Origin: Oscillospiraceae bacterium
Lineage (GTDB): Bacteria; Bacillota; Clostridia; Oscillospirales; Oscillospiraceae
Assembly (NCBI GenBank): GCA_024404215.1
Contig: JAKSQI010000059.1
Location: 1 to 8,760 of the forward strand
DNA: 8,760 bases
Reading direction: 5' to 3'
How positions within the stretch are numbered: position 1 is the stretch's first letter; the number at the start of each line of letters is the position of its first letter. The position numbers and the translations under genes were made by a program. The notes beneath the pieces were generated by a model. That model had not been told where the DNA came from. It saw nothing but the letters and a program-made list of their open reading frames with translations, and searched no databases. This document shows positions 1-5,866 of the stretch, piece after piece.

Positions 1-378
1 GTTCTGACCATCGGTCGGGAGGTTGAGGTTTACGTTCTGAGCTTCGATAAGGAGAAGCGCAAGATTTCTCTTGGCTACAAGACCGAAGCTACCAATCCTT
101 GGACTAAGTTTACCTCCACTGTTGCTGTCGGTGATGCTGTTGAGGTTAAGGTTGTAAAGCTGATGCTCTTCGGTGCTTTTGCTGAAATTCTGCCCGGCGT
201 TGATGGTCTGATTCACATTTCTCAGATTGCCGACCGCCGCATTGCTACTCCCGGTGAAGTTCTGACTGAAGGCCAGGTTGTTACCGCCAAGGTTACCGAG
301 ATTAACGAGGAGAAGCACAAGGTTTCCTTGAGCATCCGTGCTCTGCTGGAGAATGCTGCAGAAGCTGACGCTGAATAA
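1..378 (+). CDS. rpsA: S1 RNA-binding domain protein, RpsA type (3' end only; possibly the tail of an IspH-RpsA fusion)
   Basis: The gene is open from the first base in frame 1 and ends at TAA 376-378, giving 125 C-terminal residues; the start lies outside the window. The visible part holds the end of one S1 (OB-fold) domain, closing with KRKISLG, and one complete S1 domain at about residues 38-117. The complete domain shows the usual FGAF, PGVDGLIHISQI, GQVV and KVSLSIR blocks. S1 repeats bind mRNA on the 30S subunit. The acidic, Ala-rich tail (residues 118-125) is typical of the end of such proteins. Strong preference for GTT, GCT and AAG codons, unlike the following genes, suggests high expression. 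In many Clostridia this protein is the C-terminal half of a fusion with IspH (HMBPP reductase). The ispD-ispF pair next door fits that, but it cannot be seen here. A general S1 protein without IspH is the alternative. Confidence 0.85.
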   Translation, partial: VLTIGREVEVYVLSFDKEKRKISLGYKTEATNPWTKFTSTVAVGDAVEVKVVKLMLFGAFAEILPGVDGLIHISQIADRRIATPGEVLTEGQVVTAKVTEINEEKHKVSLSIRALLENAAEADAE

Positions 379-385
379 GAATAAT

Positions 386-420
386 AATACTGCCGGCTGA
401 AAAGTCGGCAGTATTTTTTT
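386..420 (+). terminator. Strong intrinsic terminator after the S1-domain gene
   Basis: A 13-bp stem (386-398 with 403-415, one G-U pair at 396/405) is closed by a GAAA tetraloop at 399-402. It is followed by a run of seven T at 414-420. The hairpin begins 8 bases after the S1-gene stop codon. Its T-run ends directly against the AGGAGG of ispD at 421, so it could act as a partial terminator or attenuator as well as an end of transcription. Confidence 0.92.
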
Positions 421-426
421 AGGAGG
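421..426 (+). promoter_or_regulatory. Ribosome binding site of ispD
   Basis: A perfect AGGAGG lies 7 bases upstream of ATG 434. It decides the start in favour of the longer IspD form, which has about 18 residues before the conserved core. The site touches the T-run of the upstream terminator with no base between them. Confidence 0.85.
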
Positions 427-433
427 GTATGCC

Positions 434-1177
434 ATGATACGTGGAACAGCAAAGGCAGCCTTGAAAATAATAGATAAAAAACTGCTTTATGTCACGGCAA
501 TTGTAGTTGCAGGCGGATCTTCCACTCGCATGAAGGGGAAGGATAAGCTCTTTGCCTCATTAGGTTCGGAGCCTGTTTTGGCGTCCTCTCTACGAGTTTT
601 ACAGAACAGTAAGGACATACATGAGATAATCCTTGTCATGAGTGAAGAAACTGTCAGCAAGGGTAGAGAGCTCTGCGCCATGCATGGATTTGATAAGATA
701 AGCCAGGTAGTTGCCGGCGGCTCTACCAGAGCTGAATCTACCGGTAAGGGTATTGCGGCTGCAAGTCGAAAAGCTGACATTCTATTGATTCACGACGGAG
801 ACAGACCTTTCCTGACGCAGGATATGATTTTCCGCAGTATCCGTGCTGCCGCAAAGCATGGTGCCGCTACGCTTGCTGTTTCCATGACTCCGACAGTAAA
901 GCGCGGAAGTGAGGGGCATGTTATTGAAACTATTCCCCGGAAGGATTTGTATGAAATTCAAACGCCACAGGCCTTTCAGTGCGATTTATTAAAGGCTGCC
1001 AGAGCTGCCGTGCAACAGACCGGTGAAGCCATTACCGATGATTGTATGTGTGTGGAAGCCCTTGGTATTCGACCGGTTTTAGTAGAAGGGGACAGAACCA
1101 ATATTAAAATTACTTATCCCGAGGATTTAGCCATTGCGGAAGCAATCCGCAGCTGGAAGGAGGAACAAATCCCATGA
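434..1177 (+). CDS. ispD: 2-C-methyl-D-erythritol 4-phosphate cytidylyltransferase (IspD)
   Basis: IspD joins MEP with CTP to give CDP-methylerythritol and pyrophosphate, a middle step of the cytosolic MEP pathway. At 247 residues it is near family length. The nucleotide-binding loop AGGSSTR is at residues 26-32 with a following lysine at K38. HDGDRP (120-125) stands where many members have HDAARP. QTPQAF is at 176-181, TDD at 201-203, and the C-terminal GDRTNIKIT with PEDLA at 219-233. The family core usually begins near the start codon, so residues 1-18 are a basic extension. No ATG or GTG start lies closer in frame (only TTG at codon 10), and the AGGAGG site supports ATG 434. The stop codon overlaps the start of ispF by 4 bases (ATGA), indicating translational coupling. 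A terminator lies just upstream, so expression likely needs read-through from the S1 gene. Confidence 0.95.
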   Translation: MIRGTAKAALKIIDKKLLYVTAIVVAGGSSTRMKGKDKLFASLGSEPVLASSLRVLQNSKDIHEIILVMSEETVSKGRELCAMHGFDKISQVVAGGSTRAESTGKGIAAASRKADILLIHDGDRPFLTQDMIFRSIRAAAKHGAATLAVSMTPTVKRGSEGHVIETIPRKDLYEIQTPQAFQCDLLKAARAAVQQTGEAITDDCMCVEALGIRPVLVEGDRTNIKITYPEDLAIAEAIRSWKEEQIP

Positions 1178-1653
1178 GAATCGGCCACGGTTACGATGTG
1201 CACCGCATGAAAGAGGGGCGTCCCTGTATTCTTTGCGGCGTTACCCTGGATTACCCTTTTGGCCCGGATGGGCATTCAGATGCCGATGTGGCTGCCCATG
1301 CCTTGATGGATGCCATGCTGGGAGCACTGGCCCTGGGGGATATCGGTAAGCTCTTTCCGGATACGGATGACCGCTGGCTTGGTGCTGACAGCATGGAATT
1401 GCTGAAAGAGGTTAACCGCATTATCCGGGGAAAGGGCTATCAGCTTGGAAACTGTGATATTACCATTTTGGCTCAAAAGCCTAAAATTGCTCCTTATATT
1501 CCAGCCATGAGAGAACGGTTAGCCGAAGTATTGGAGACCGGCATGGATAGAATCAGTGTAAAAGCCACCACGGAAGAAGGGTTGGGCTTTACCGGGCGGA
1601 AGGAAGGAATCTCAGCACACGCAGTTGTATTACTGGATAATAGCATAAATTGA
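1174..1653 (+). CDS. ispF: 2-C-methyl-D-erythritol 2,4-cyclodiphosphate synthase (IspF)
   Basis: IspF cyclises CDP-methylerythritol 2-phosphate to MEcPP with release of CMP, in the MEP pathway. Family members work as homotrimers with the active sites at subunit interfaces. The protein has 159 residues, the typical length. The start MRIGHGYDVHR supplies metal ligands D8 and H10, and the third expected ligand is H42 in DADVAAHALMD. H34 is in the conserved GHSDAD. GDIGKLFPDTD (55-65), AQKPKI (100-105) and the KATTEEGLGFTGR loop (130-142) with T133 and E135 are all present. The gene overlaps ispD by 4 bases and has AAGGAGG at 1157-1163 inside the ispD end. IspE, the enzyme acting between IspD and IspF, is not encoded in this window. 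Confidence 0.97.
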   Translation: MRIGHGYDVHRMKEGRPCILCGVTLDYPFGPDGHSDADVAAHALMDAMLGALALGDIGKLFPDTDDRWLGADSMELLKEVNRIIRGKGYQLGNCDITILAQKPKIAPYIPAMRERLAEVLETGMDRISVKATTEEGLGFTGRKEGISAHAVVLLDNSIN

Positions 1654-1657
1654 ATGT

Positions 1658-1684
1658 AATCGCCGCCCGATGGCGGCGATTTTT
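1658..1684 (+). terminator. Intrinsic terminator after ispF
   Basis: A perfect 10-bp GC-rich stem (1658-1667 with 1672-1681) and a CGAT loop (1668-1671) are followed by T at 1680-1684. It lies 4 bases after the ispF stop codon and separates the isoprenoid genes from the cdaA unit. Confidence 0.92.
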
Positions 1685-1693
1685 GATTTAAAG

Positions 1694-1722
1694 TTGCACT
1701 TTATGAGAAAATACCCTATAAT
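1694..1722 (+). promoter_or_regulatory. SigA-type promoter for the cdaA operon
   Basis: The -35 box TTGCAC (1694-1699) and -10 box TATAAT (1717-1722) are separated by exactly 17 bases. Transcription would start near 1729, about 28 bases before the cdaA start codon. The promoter directly follows the ispF terminator, which is what one expects for a new transcription unit. No operator or riboswitch is evident in the short leader. Confidence 0.85.
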
Positions 1723-1756
1723 AATAAATTGAAGCAGTAGCAAAGAAGGTGAGATT

Positions 1757-2614
1757 ATGACAATAGCAACACAGATATCCGAGAGCTTTCGTATTGCAGG
1801 AAATCTCGTTACGGCCATGTCCGTGTCGGATTTTATTGATATTCTTGTGGTTGCTTTTATCATTTACAAGCTCTTTATGTTTATACGTCGCACCAGTGCC
1901 GGTGCCCTTCTTTGGGGTATCGTATTGGTTGCCTTGTTGCTGTTTTTATCCTCGGCCTTTCAGCTTACAGTTATCAACTCGTTGCTGAGTAAAACAATGG
2001 AATTGGGCGTAATTGCTCTAATCGTTCTGTTCCAGCCCGAAATCCGCAGCTTTTTAACCACAGCAGGAAGCAGCTTGAGCGGCATGTTTTCCCGTAACTA
2101 CTCAGAAGCGGCTGAAATTGCTGTTTCTTCTACGGTAGAAGCTTGTCTGGAAATGAGCAAAACCCGTACCGGTGCTTTGCTCGTGTTTGAGCGCAATGTT
2201 CATTTGGAGGAATACACTAAGTCCGGAACTACTATGGATGCAGTCCCTTCCGTTGAACTGTTTTTGCAGATTTTTTATCCTAAAACACCCCTGCATGACG
2301 GCGCCGTCATTGTTTCAGATGGTAAAGTGGTTGCTGCCGGATGCATGCTTCCCATGTCAACGAACAACAATCTGTCCCGTGATTTGGGTATGCGCCACCG
2401 TGCCGGTATCGGTATTTCTGAAAAATCCGACGCCATTGTTGTTATTGTGTCGGAGGAAACCGGCGGTATTTCCGTTGCTGACCGTGGCATGCTGAAACGC
2501 AATTTGGATGCAGAAACCTTCGACATGCTTCTGAAAAGCGAGCTGATTCCGGAAAAGGATGGTTTCTTCCTGCGTTTCAAGAACAGATTGAGAGGTAAGA
2601 ATGAAAAAGAATAA
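1757..2614 (+). CDS. cdaA: Membrane diadenylate cyclase CdaA (c-di-AMP synthase)
   Basis: CdaA makes cyclic di-AMP from two ATP at the membrane; in Firmicutes this messenger controls potassium and osmolyte balance and affects the cell wall. The 285-residue protein has three predicted N-terminal membrane segments (about 25-43, 49-67 and 80-94), then the DAC catalytic domain (about 115-265). Both catalytic motifs are present: DGA at 181-183 (LHDGAVIV) and RHR at 213-215 (GMRHRAG), followed by SEETG at 232-236. The residue before RHR is Met, where many homologues have Thr. The start has AAGGTGA at 1746-1752. The extreme N-terminus is variable in the family, so an internal start at M21 is possible but less well supported. 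The 3' end overlaps cdaR by 14 bases, matching the usual cdaA-cdaR pairing. Confidence 0.96.
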   Translation: MTIATQISESFRIAGNLVTAMSVSDFIDILVVAFIIYKLFMFIRRTSAGALLWGIVLVALLLFLSSAFQLTVINSLLSKTMELGVIALIVLFQPEIRSFLTTAGSSLSGMFSRNYSEAAEIAVSSTVEACLEMSKTRTGALLVFERNVHLEEYTKSGTTMDAVPSVELFLQIFYPKTPLHDGAVIVSDGKVVAAGCMLPMSTNNNLSRDLGMRHRAGIGISEKSDAIVVIVSEETGGISVADRGMLKRNLDAETFDMLLKSELIPEKDGFFLRFKNRLRGKNEKE

Positions 2615-3845
2615 GGCTGGCGTTTCTTTATTTAAACGCTTTTTGTTTATCGGCTTTTCTCTTCTTCTATCCTGCCTGCTGTGGTTTTATGTTTCCATTA
2701 ACGAAAAGCAGAGCATTACGCTGGACCTGAATGGTATTGTAATTAATTATACCGGTCAGGAAAGCTTGGAAGAAAACAATCTTATTGTAACCAATAAGGA
2801 TGCTGAAAAGCTAAATCTAAGGGTCTCCGGCAAGCGCCTGACTGTAGCCAAGCTGGACAAGGAGAATGTCACGGTTGTCTGTGATATGCGTTCTATTACA
2901 ACCCCAGGTACCCACTACCTGAACTATACCATTGATTTTGGCGCTGGTGTCAATTCCGCCGGTATTGAAATTGTCAGTAGTTCAGCGAACTATGCCATGG
3001 TCACGGTAAAAAGACTGATCAGTACCGAGATACCTGTTCATGCTTCCTATGACGGTGATGTGGAATCCGGTTACAAGCGGGGGGCTATAGAGTATTCACC
3101 TTCTACTATTGAGATTTCCGGCCCCCAGGATGAGGTTGAGCAAATTGAAGATGCCCGGGTTGTTCTCAGTGGGTCACGGATTTCTCAGACCTTAAGCGGA
3201 GATGTAACTCTGGAGCTTTACAAAAAAGATGGTTCTGTCTTTGAAAGTGATAATATTCTCTGTTCCCAGAACAGCATACATGTAGTACAGCTTGTTTCCA
3301 TGGTAAAGGAAATTCCGTTGGACGTTAATCTGGTTGCCGGTGCCGGTGCGGATGAGAGCAATTCCATTGTAACCATAGAGCCAGCTTCAATCACAGTATC
3401 CGGAGACCCGGCAATTTTGGAGGATATAAATAAAATCAGCCTTGGTACCATTGACTTATCCTCCTTCCAGGAAAACTATGGAGAAGAGAAGCCTATCGTT
3501 CTTCCCGACGATGTTATCAATGACACGGGGTTAACGACGGCTAAAATCAATGTCCGGGTTGTTGGTTTGGATGTTACCAAGTTATCCGTGTCTGACATTC
3601 GCATTACGGATGAGCCTTCTGCATATTCTACTCAGGTTATTACTCAAACCATGGATATTACACTGAGAGGAGATGCCAAGCAGATTGCCATGGTAACTGA
3701 GAAAGATATCTGGATTGAAGCTAGCCTGGCTGATGTAAGCTCTGAGGGGGCTATTGAGGTTAAGGCCAAGGTTATAATAGACAATTATCCGGATATAGGT
3801 GCTATAGGCAGCTATAAGGTTAATGTACGCCTCACAAAAAACTGA
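2601..3845 (+). CDS. cdaR: YbbR-domain protein CdaR, regulator of CdaA
   Basis: CdaR is a membrane-anchored extracytoplasmic protein that modulates the c-di-AMP synthase CdaA encoded just upstream. The 414-residue protein starts with a basic stretch (MKKNK) and one membrane anchor at about residues 12-32. Four YbbR-like beta repeats follow, at roughly 45-136, 140-232, 236-322 and 326-412. Recurring repeat signatures are LNLRVSGK, STIEISGPQ, ASITVSGDP and MDITLRGDA, each followed by a segment ending in a VxVR or VTVK strand. No catalytic motif is seen, as expected. AGAGG at 2591-2595 is 5 bases before the ATG and inside the end of cdaA. The next gene begins on its stop codon (TGATG). In many Firmicutes glmM comes next; here it does not. 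Confidence 0.93.
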   Translation: MKKNKAGVSLFKRFLFIGFSLLLSCLLWFYVSINEKQSITLDLNGIVINYTGQESLEENNLIVTNKDAEKLNLRVSGKRLTVAKLDKENVTVVCDMRSITTPGTHYLNYTIDFGAGVNSAGIEIVSSSANYAMVTVKRLISTEIPVHASYDGDVESGYKRGAIEYSPSTIEISGPQDEVEQIEDARVVLSGSRISQTLSGDVTLELYKKDGSVFESDNILCSQNSIHVVQLVSMVKEIPLDVNLVAGAGADESNSIVTIEPASITVSGDPAILEDINKISLGTIDLSSFQENYGEEKPIVLPDDVINDTGLTTAKINVRVVGLDVTKLSVSDIRITDEPSAYSTQVITQTMDITLRGDAKQIAMVTEKDIWIEASLADVSSEGAIEVKAKVIIDNYPDIGAIGSYKVNVRLTKN

Positions 3846-4723
3846 TGTTTGGATATATTGTTCCTATAAGTAATCAGCTTACGGAAGAGGAAAACGGTCT
3901 TTTCAAGGCTGCATACTGTGGCTTATGCCAATGCCTGACTGAGGAATACGGATATGCCGCCGGCTGGTTTTTAAACTACGATTTTGTTTTTCTTACGCTT
4001 CTGCTGTCCGGTGAGGAAACACTCAAAACTCATAACAGGCGATGCCCTTATAACTGCTTCCGCTGTAAAAGCTGTCTGCAGCCTTACAAGGGCATGCAGC
4101 TGGCAGCTGCCATTTCCGTGATTCTTAGTTACTGGAAGCTGCAGGACAGCATTAAGGATGAATTCCTGTTATTGAAGCCGGTGTACGGTGTTTTGGCCCT
4201 TTTTTTAAAAAGAGGCTATCACAAGGCAGCCCGTCTCTACCCGGCATATGATAGGCTGGTACGAGAAAAACTAAGCCTGCTGCAGGGGCTGGAAGCTCAA
4301 GGCTGCAGCTCCATGGATTATACGGCGGATTGTTTTGCACAGATTCTGCAGGGCTCAGCCATGTATGAAGCTGCCGAGAGAAAAGAGGCATTGTCTCTTC
4401 TCTTATACCACATTGGTCGCTGGATTTATTTGGTAGACGCCAGAGACGATTTAGCGAAGGACCTTAAAAAGCACCGCTATAATCCTTTGATTGGACGCTT
4501 CACCGAGGAGGAGCGAAAAAATGGTGCTATGGACCAAAGACTGTCCGTAACCTTACTTCATTCACGAAATATGGCCGGCTCTGCCCTGGAAGCCTTGGAG
4601 AAAGGGCAGGGAATCGGTATTCTGCAAAACATTATCTACTTTGGACTTCCCACTACGGCCAAAGCTGTTTTCAGCGGCCAATGGAGGAGACACAGGACGA
4701 AAAAACAACGTAAAGCGGAGTAA
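3845..4723 (+). CDS. Cysteine-rich, helical DUF5685-type protein of unknown function
   Basis: I recognise this as DUF5685-like from its start (MFGYIVP, then YCGLC), its aspartate-rich WIYLVDARDD segment and its position before a J-domain gene; no established function is known to me. The 292 residues look mainly alpha-helical, without a signal peptide. Two cysteine groups are visible: C25-x2-C28-x-C30, and C67-x3-C71-x2-C74-x2-C77, which could bind zinc or an iron-sulfur cluster (inference). Two acidic motifs follow: D101-x3-D105-E106, and D198/D201/D202-x3-D206 followed by R211-Y212-x-P214. Their order and form resemble the two metal-diphosphate motifs of squalene/phytoene synthases, which is only a visual similarity. 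The C-terminus is strongly basic. Translation is coupled to cdaR through a TGATG overlap, and the J-domain gene starts 4 bases after its stop. Confidence 0.8.
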   Translation: MFGYIVPISNQLTEEENGLFKAAYCGLCQCLTEEYGYAAGWFLNYDFVFLTLLLSGEETLKTHNRRCPYNCFRCKSCLQPYKGMQLAAAISVILSYWKLQDSIKDEFLLLKPVYGVLALFLKRGYHKAARLYPAYDRLVREKLSLLQGLEAQGCSSMDYTADCFAQILQGSAMYEAAERKEALSLLLYHIGRWIYLVDARDDLAKDLKKHRYNPLIGRFTEEERKNGAMDQRLSVTLLHSRNMAGSALEALEKGQGIGILQNIIYFGLPTTAKAVFSGQWRRHRTKKQRKAE

Positions 4724-4727
4724 CACA

Positions 4728-5321
4728 ATGAAAGATCCCTATCAAGTACTGGGCGTTGCTCGCAGCGCCAGTGATGAAGAAATTAAAAAGGCTTATCGGG
4801 ACCTGGCACGCAAGTATCATCCCGATAATTACCATGATAACCCTCTGGCTGACCTGGCTCAGGAGAAAATGAAGGAGATTAACGAGGCTTATGACACCCT
4901 GACTAAAAACCGCGGGCAGCAAAGCTATTCCTCCTACTCAAGCTCCTATTCCGGAGATTCCGGTTACAGCTCTTCTTCTTCGGTCAGCTACGAGCGCATC
5001 CGTCAGGCGATTCAGCAGAACAACATAACGCAGGCGGAACAGATGCTTAATGCCTGTCCCAACCGTAATGCGGAGTGGAACTTCCTTATGGGCGTGGTTT
5101 ATCAACGAAAGGGCTGGCTGGACGAGGCCTATCGCTATGCGGAAAATGCCGTACGAATGGAACCAGGTAACATGGAATATAACAGCTTTTACCAGCAGCT
5201 CGCTTCTTCGGGGTCAGCCTACAATCCGGTTCGATATCAAAACATGGGAAGTGACTGCGACAGCTGCGATATTTGCTCCATGCTGTGTCTGGCCAATCTT
5301 TGCTGCGGCGGATGCCGTTAA
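4728..5321 (+). CDS. J-domain protein with TPR-like repeat and cysteine-rich tail
   Basis: J domains bring clients to DnaK/Hsp70 and stimulate its ATPase. The 197-residue protein starts directly with a J domain (about 1-60; DPYQVLGV, then KKAYRDLARKYHPD with HPD at 31-33 and NEAYDTL). A Ser/Tyr-rich low-complexity linker spans about 66-88. One or two TPR-like helical hairpins follow (about 89-160, clearest at 115-148: LMGVVYQRKGWLDEA). The last 21 residues contain seven cysteines (C177, C180, C183, C187, C192, C193, C196), a possible metal site. It is not DnaJ itself: the Gly/Phe region, the four CxxCxGxG zinc repeats and the C-terminal substrate domains are missing. The frame is open upstream to ATG 4641, but ATG 4728 has GGAG at 4717-4720 and places the J domain at the N-terminus. 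The close link with the DUF5685-type gene suggests that protein is its client or partner. Confidence 0.88.
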   Translation: MKDPYQVLGVARSASDEEIKKAYRDLARKYHPDNYHDNPLADLAQEKMKEINEAYDTLTKNRGQQSYSSYSSSYSGDSGYSSSSSVSYERIRQAIQQNNITQAEQMLNACPNRNAEWNFLMGVVYQRKGWLDEAYRYAENAVRMEPGNMEYNSFYQQLASSGSAYNPVRYQNMGSDCDSCDICSMLCLANLCCGGCR

Positions 5322-5324
5322 GTC

Positions 5325-5849
5325 ATGAAGCTATCGGTAAGGCGCCTCTGCTTTGGCGCACTCTGCACAGCCCTGACGGTGGTACTTCTGTATTTTGGAG
5401 GCCTTTTTCCAACCGGCGTTTTGGCATTCAGTGCAGCCGCAGCCTTGTTTACAGCCGGATGTCGGATTACTTCAGGCACAGAAACCGCCCTGTTGAGCTT
5501 CGGGGCATCCCTTCTTTTAGGTTTGCTATTGATGCCGGATAAGGCTCCGGTGCTCTATTACATTTTCTTTTTTGGCTGGTATCCGTTTATAAAATGCTAT
5601 GCTGATGAGAAACTGAAGCCGCCCCTTGGGAGGCTGGTTAAACAGTTGAGCTGTAATATTGCTTTGCTGCTTCTGGCATTGTTCTTCCGCAGCCTTTTGA
5701 ATTTCCCCTTTCTGTTTGGCTTTAACGGGATAGTCTTCTGGCTCCTGCTGTTTGCCGGTACCAACGCTGTTTTTTTTGTGTATGACATTGGCCTTAGCCA
5801 GGTCTTTCGCTATTACCGGAAGCATATTTCACCACGCTTTAAATGCTGA
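5325..5849 (+). CDS. Small multi-pass membrane protein of unknown function
   Basis: I do not recognise the family with certainty. The 174 residues form about five or six hydrophobic segments (near 8-28, 30-48, 54-71, 75-90, 106-126 and 133-155) joined by short loops. Between the fourth and fifth lies an aromatic, basic stretch (FGWYPFIKCYAD, 83-94), and the C-terminus is basic (YYRKHISPRFK). The size and compact multi-helix layout recall substrate-binding S subunits of ECF vitamin transporters, but no family signature confirms this, so the resemblance is only a guess. It starts 3 bases after the stop of the J-domain gene and has no clear ribosome binding site of its own, which points to translational coupling with that gene. 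The function may therefore be linked to the two preceding cysteine-rich proteins. Confidence 0.75.
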   Translation: MKLSVRRLCFGALCTALTVVLLYFGGLFPTGVLAFSAAAALFTAGCRITSGTETALLSFGASLLLGLLLMPDKAPVLYYIFFFGWYPFIKCYADEKLKPPLGRLVKQLSCNIALLLLALFFRSLLNFPFLFGFNGIVFWLLLFAGTNAVFFVYDIGLSQVFRYYRKHISPRFKC

Positions 5850-5850
5850 T

Positions 5851-5856
5851 AAGGAG
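5851..5856 (+). promoter_or_regulatory. Ribosome binding site of yicC
   Basis: AAGGAG lies 10 bases before ATG 5867. The frame is also open from ATG 5843, but that codon lies upstream of this site and inside the previous gene. The site therefore fixes the start at 5867, where the conserved MIKSMTGYG begins. Confidence 0.85.
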
Positions 5857-5866
5857 AGAGAACGTT

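Noticed and set aside
382..390. TAATAATAC before the first terminator as a -10 box for ispD
   Set aside because: No acceptable -35 box lies at 15-19 bases upstream; the A/T-rich stretch is more simply the spacer and foot of the terminator hairpin.
1685..1756. Riboswitch (for example a ydaO-type c-di-AMP element) before cdaA
   Set aside because: The leader after the predicted start is only about 28 bases, far too short, and the preceding bases are taken up by the promoter.
3773..3778. TATAAT within the 3' end of cdaR as a promoter for the DUF5685-type gene
   Set aside because: The only TTGA-like box upstream (3754-3759) gives a 13-base spacer, too short for a SigA promoter; the TGATG overlap points to coupling instead.
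4478..4483. TATAAT inside the DUF5685-type gene as a promoter for the J-domain gene
   Set aside because: No -35-like sequence lies 16-18 bases upstream, and the element is over 240 bases from the next start.
4641..4727. Longer N-terminus for the J-domain protein, starting at ATG 4641
   Set aside because: The extra residues lie inside the previous gene in another frame, do not resemble any J-domain leader, and the GGAG at 4717-4720 fits ATG 4728.
5843..5866. Longer N-terminus for the YicC protein, starting at ATG 5843
   Set aside because: The ribosome binding site AAGGAG lies downstream of this codon and the family begins with MIxSMTG, which is encoded from 5867.
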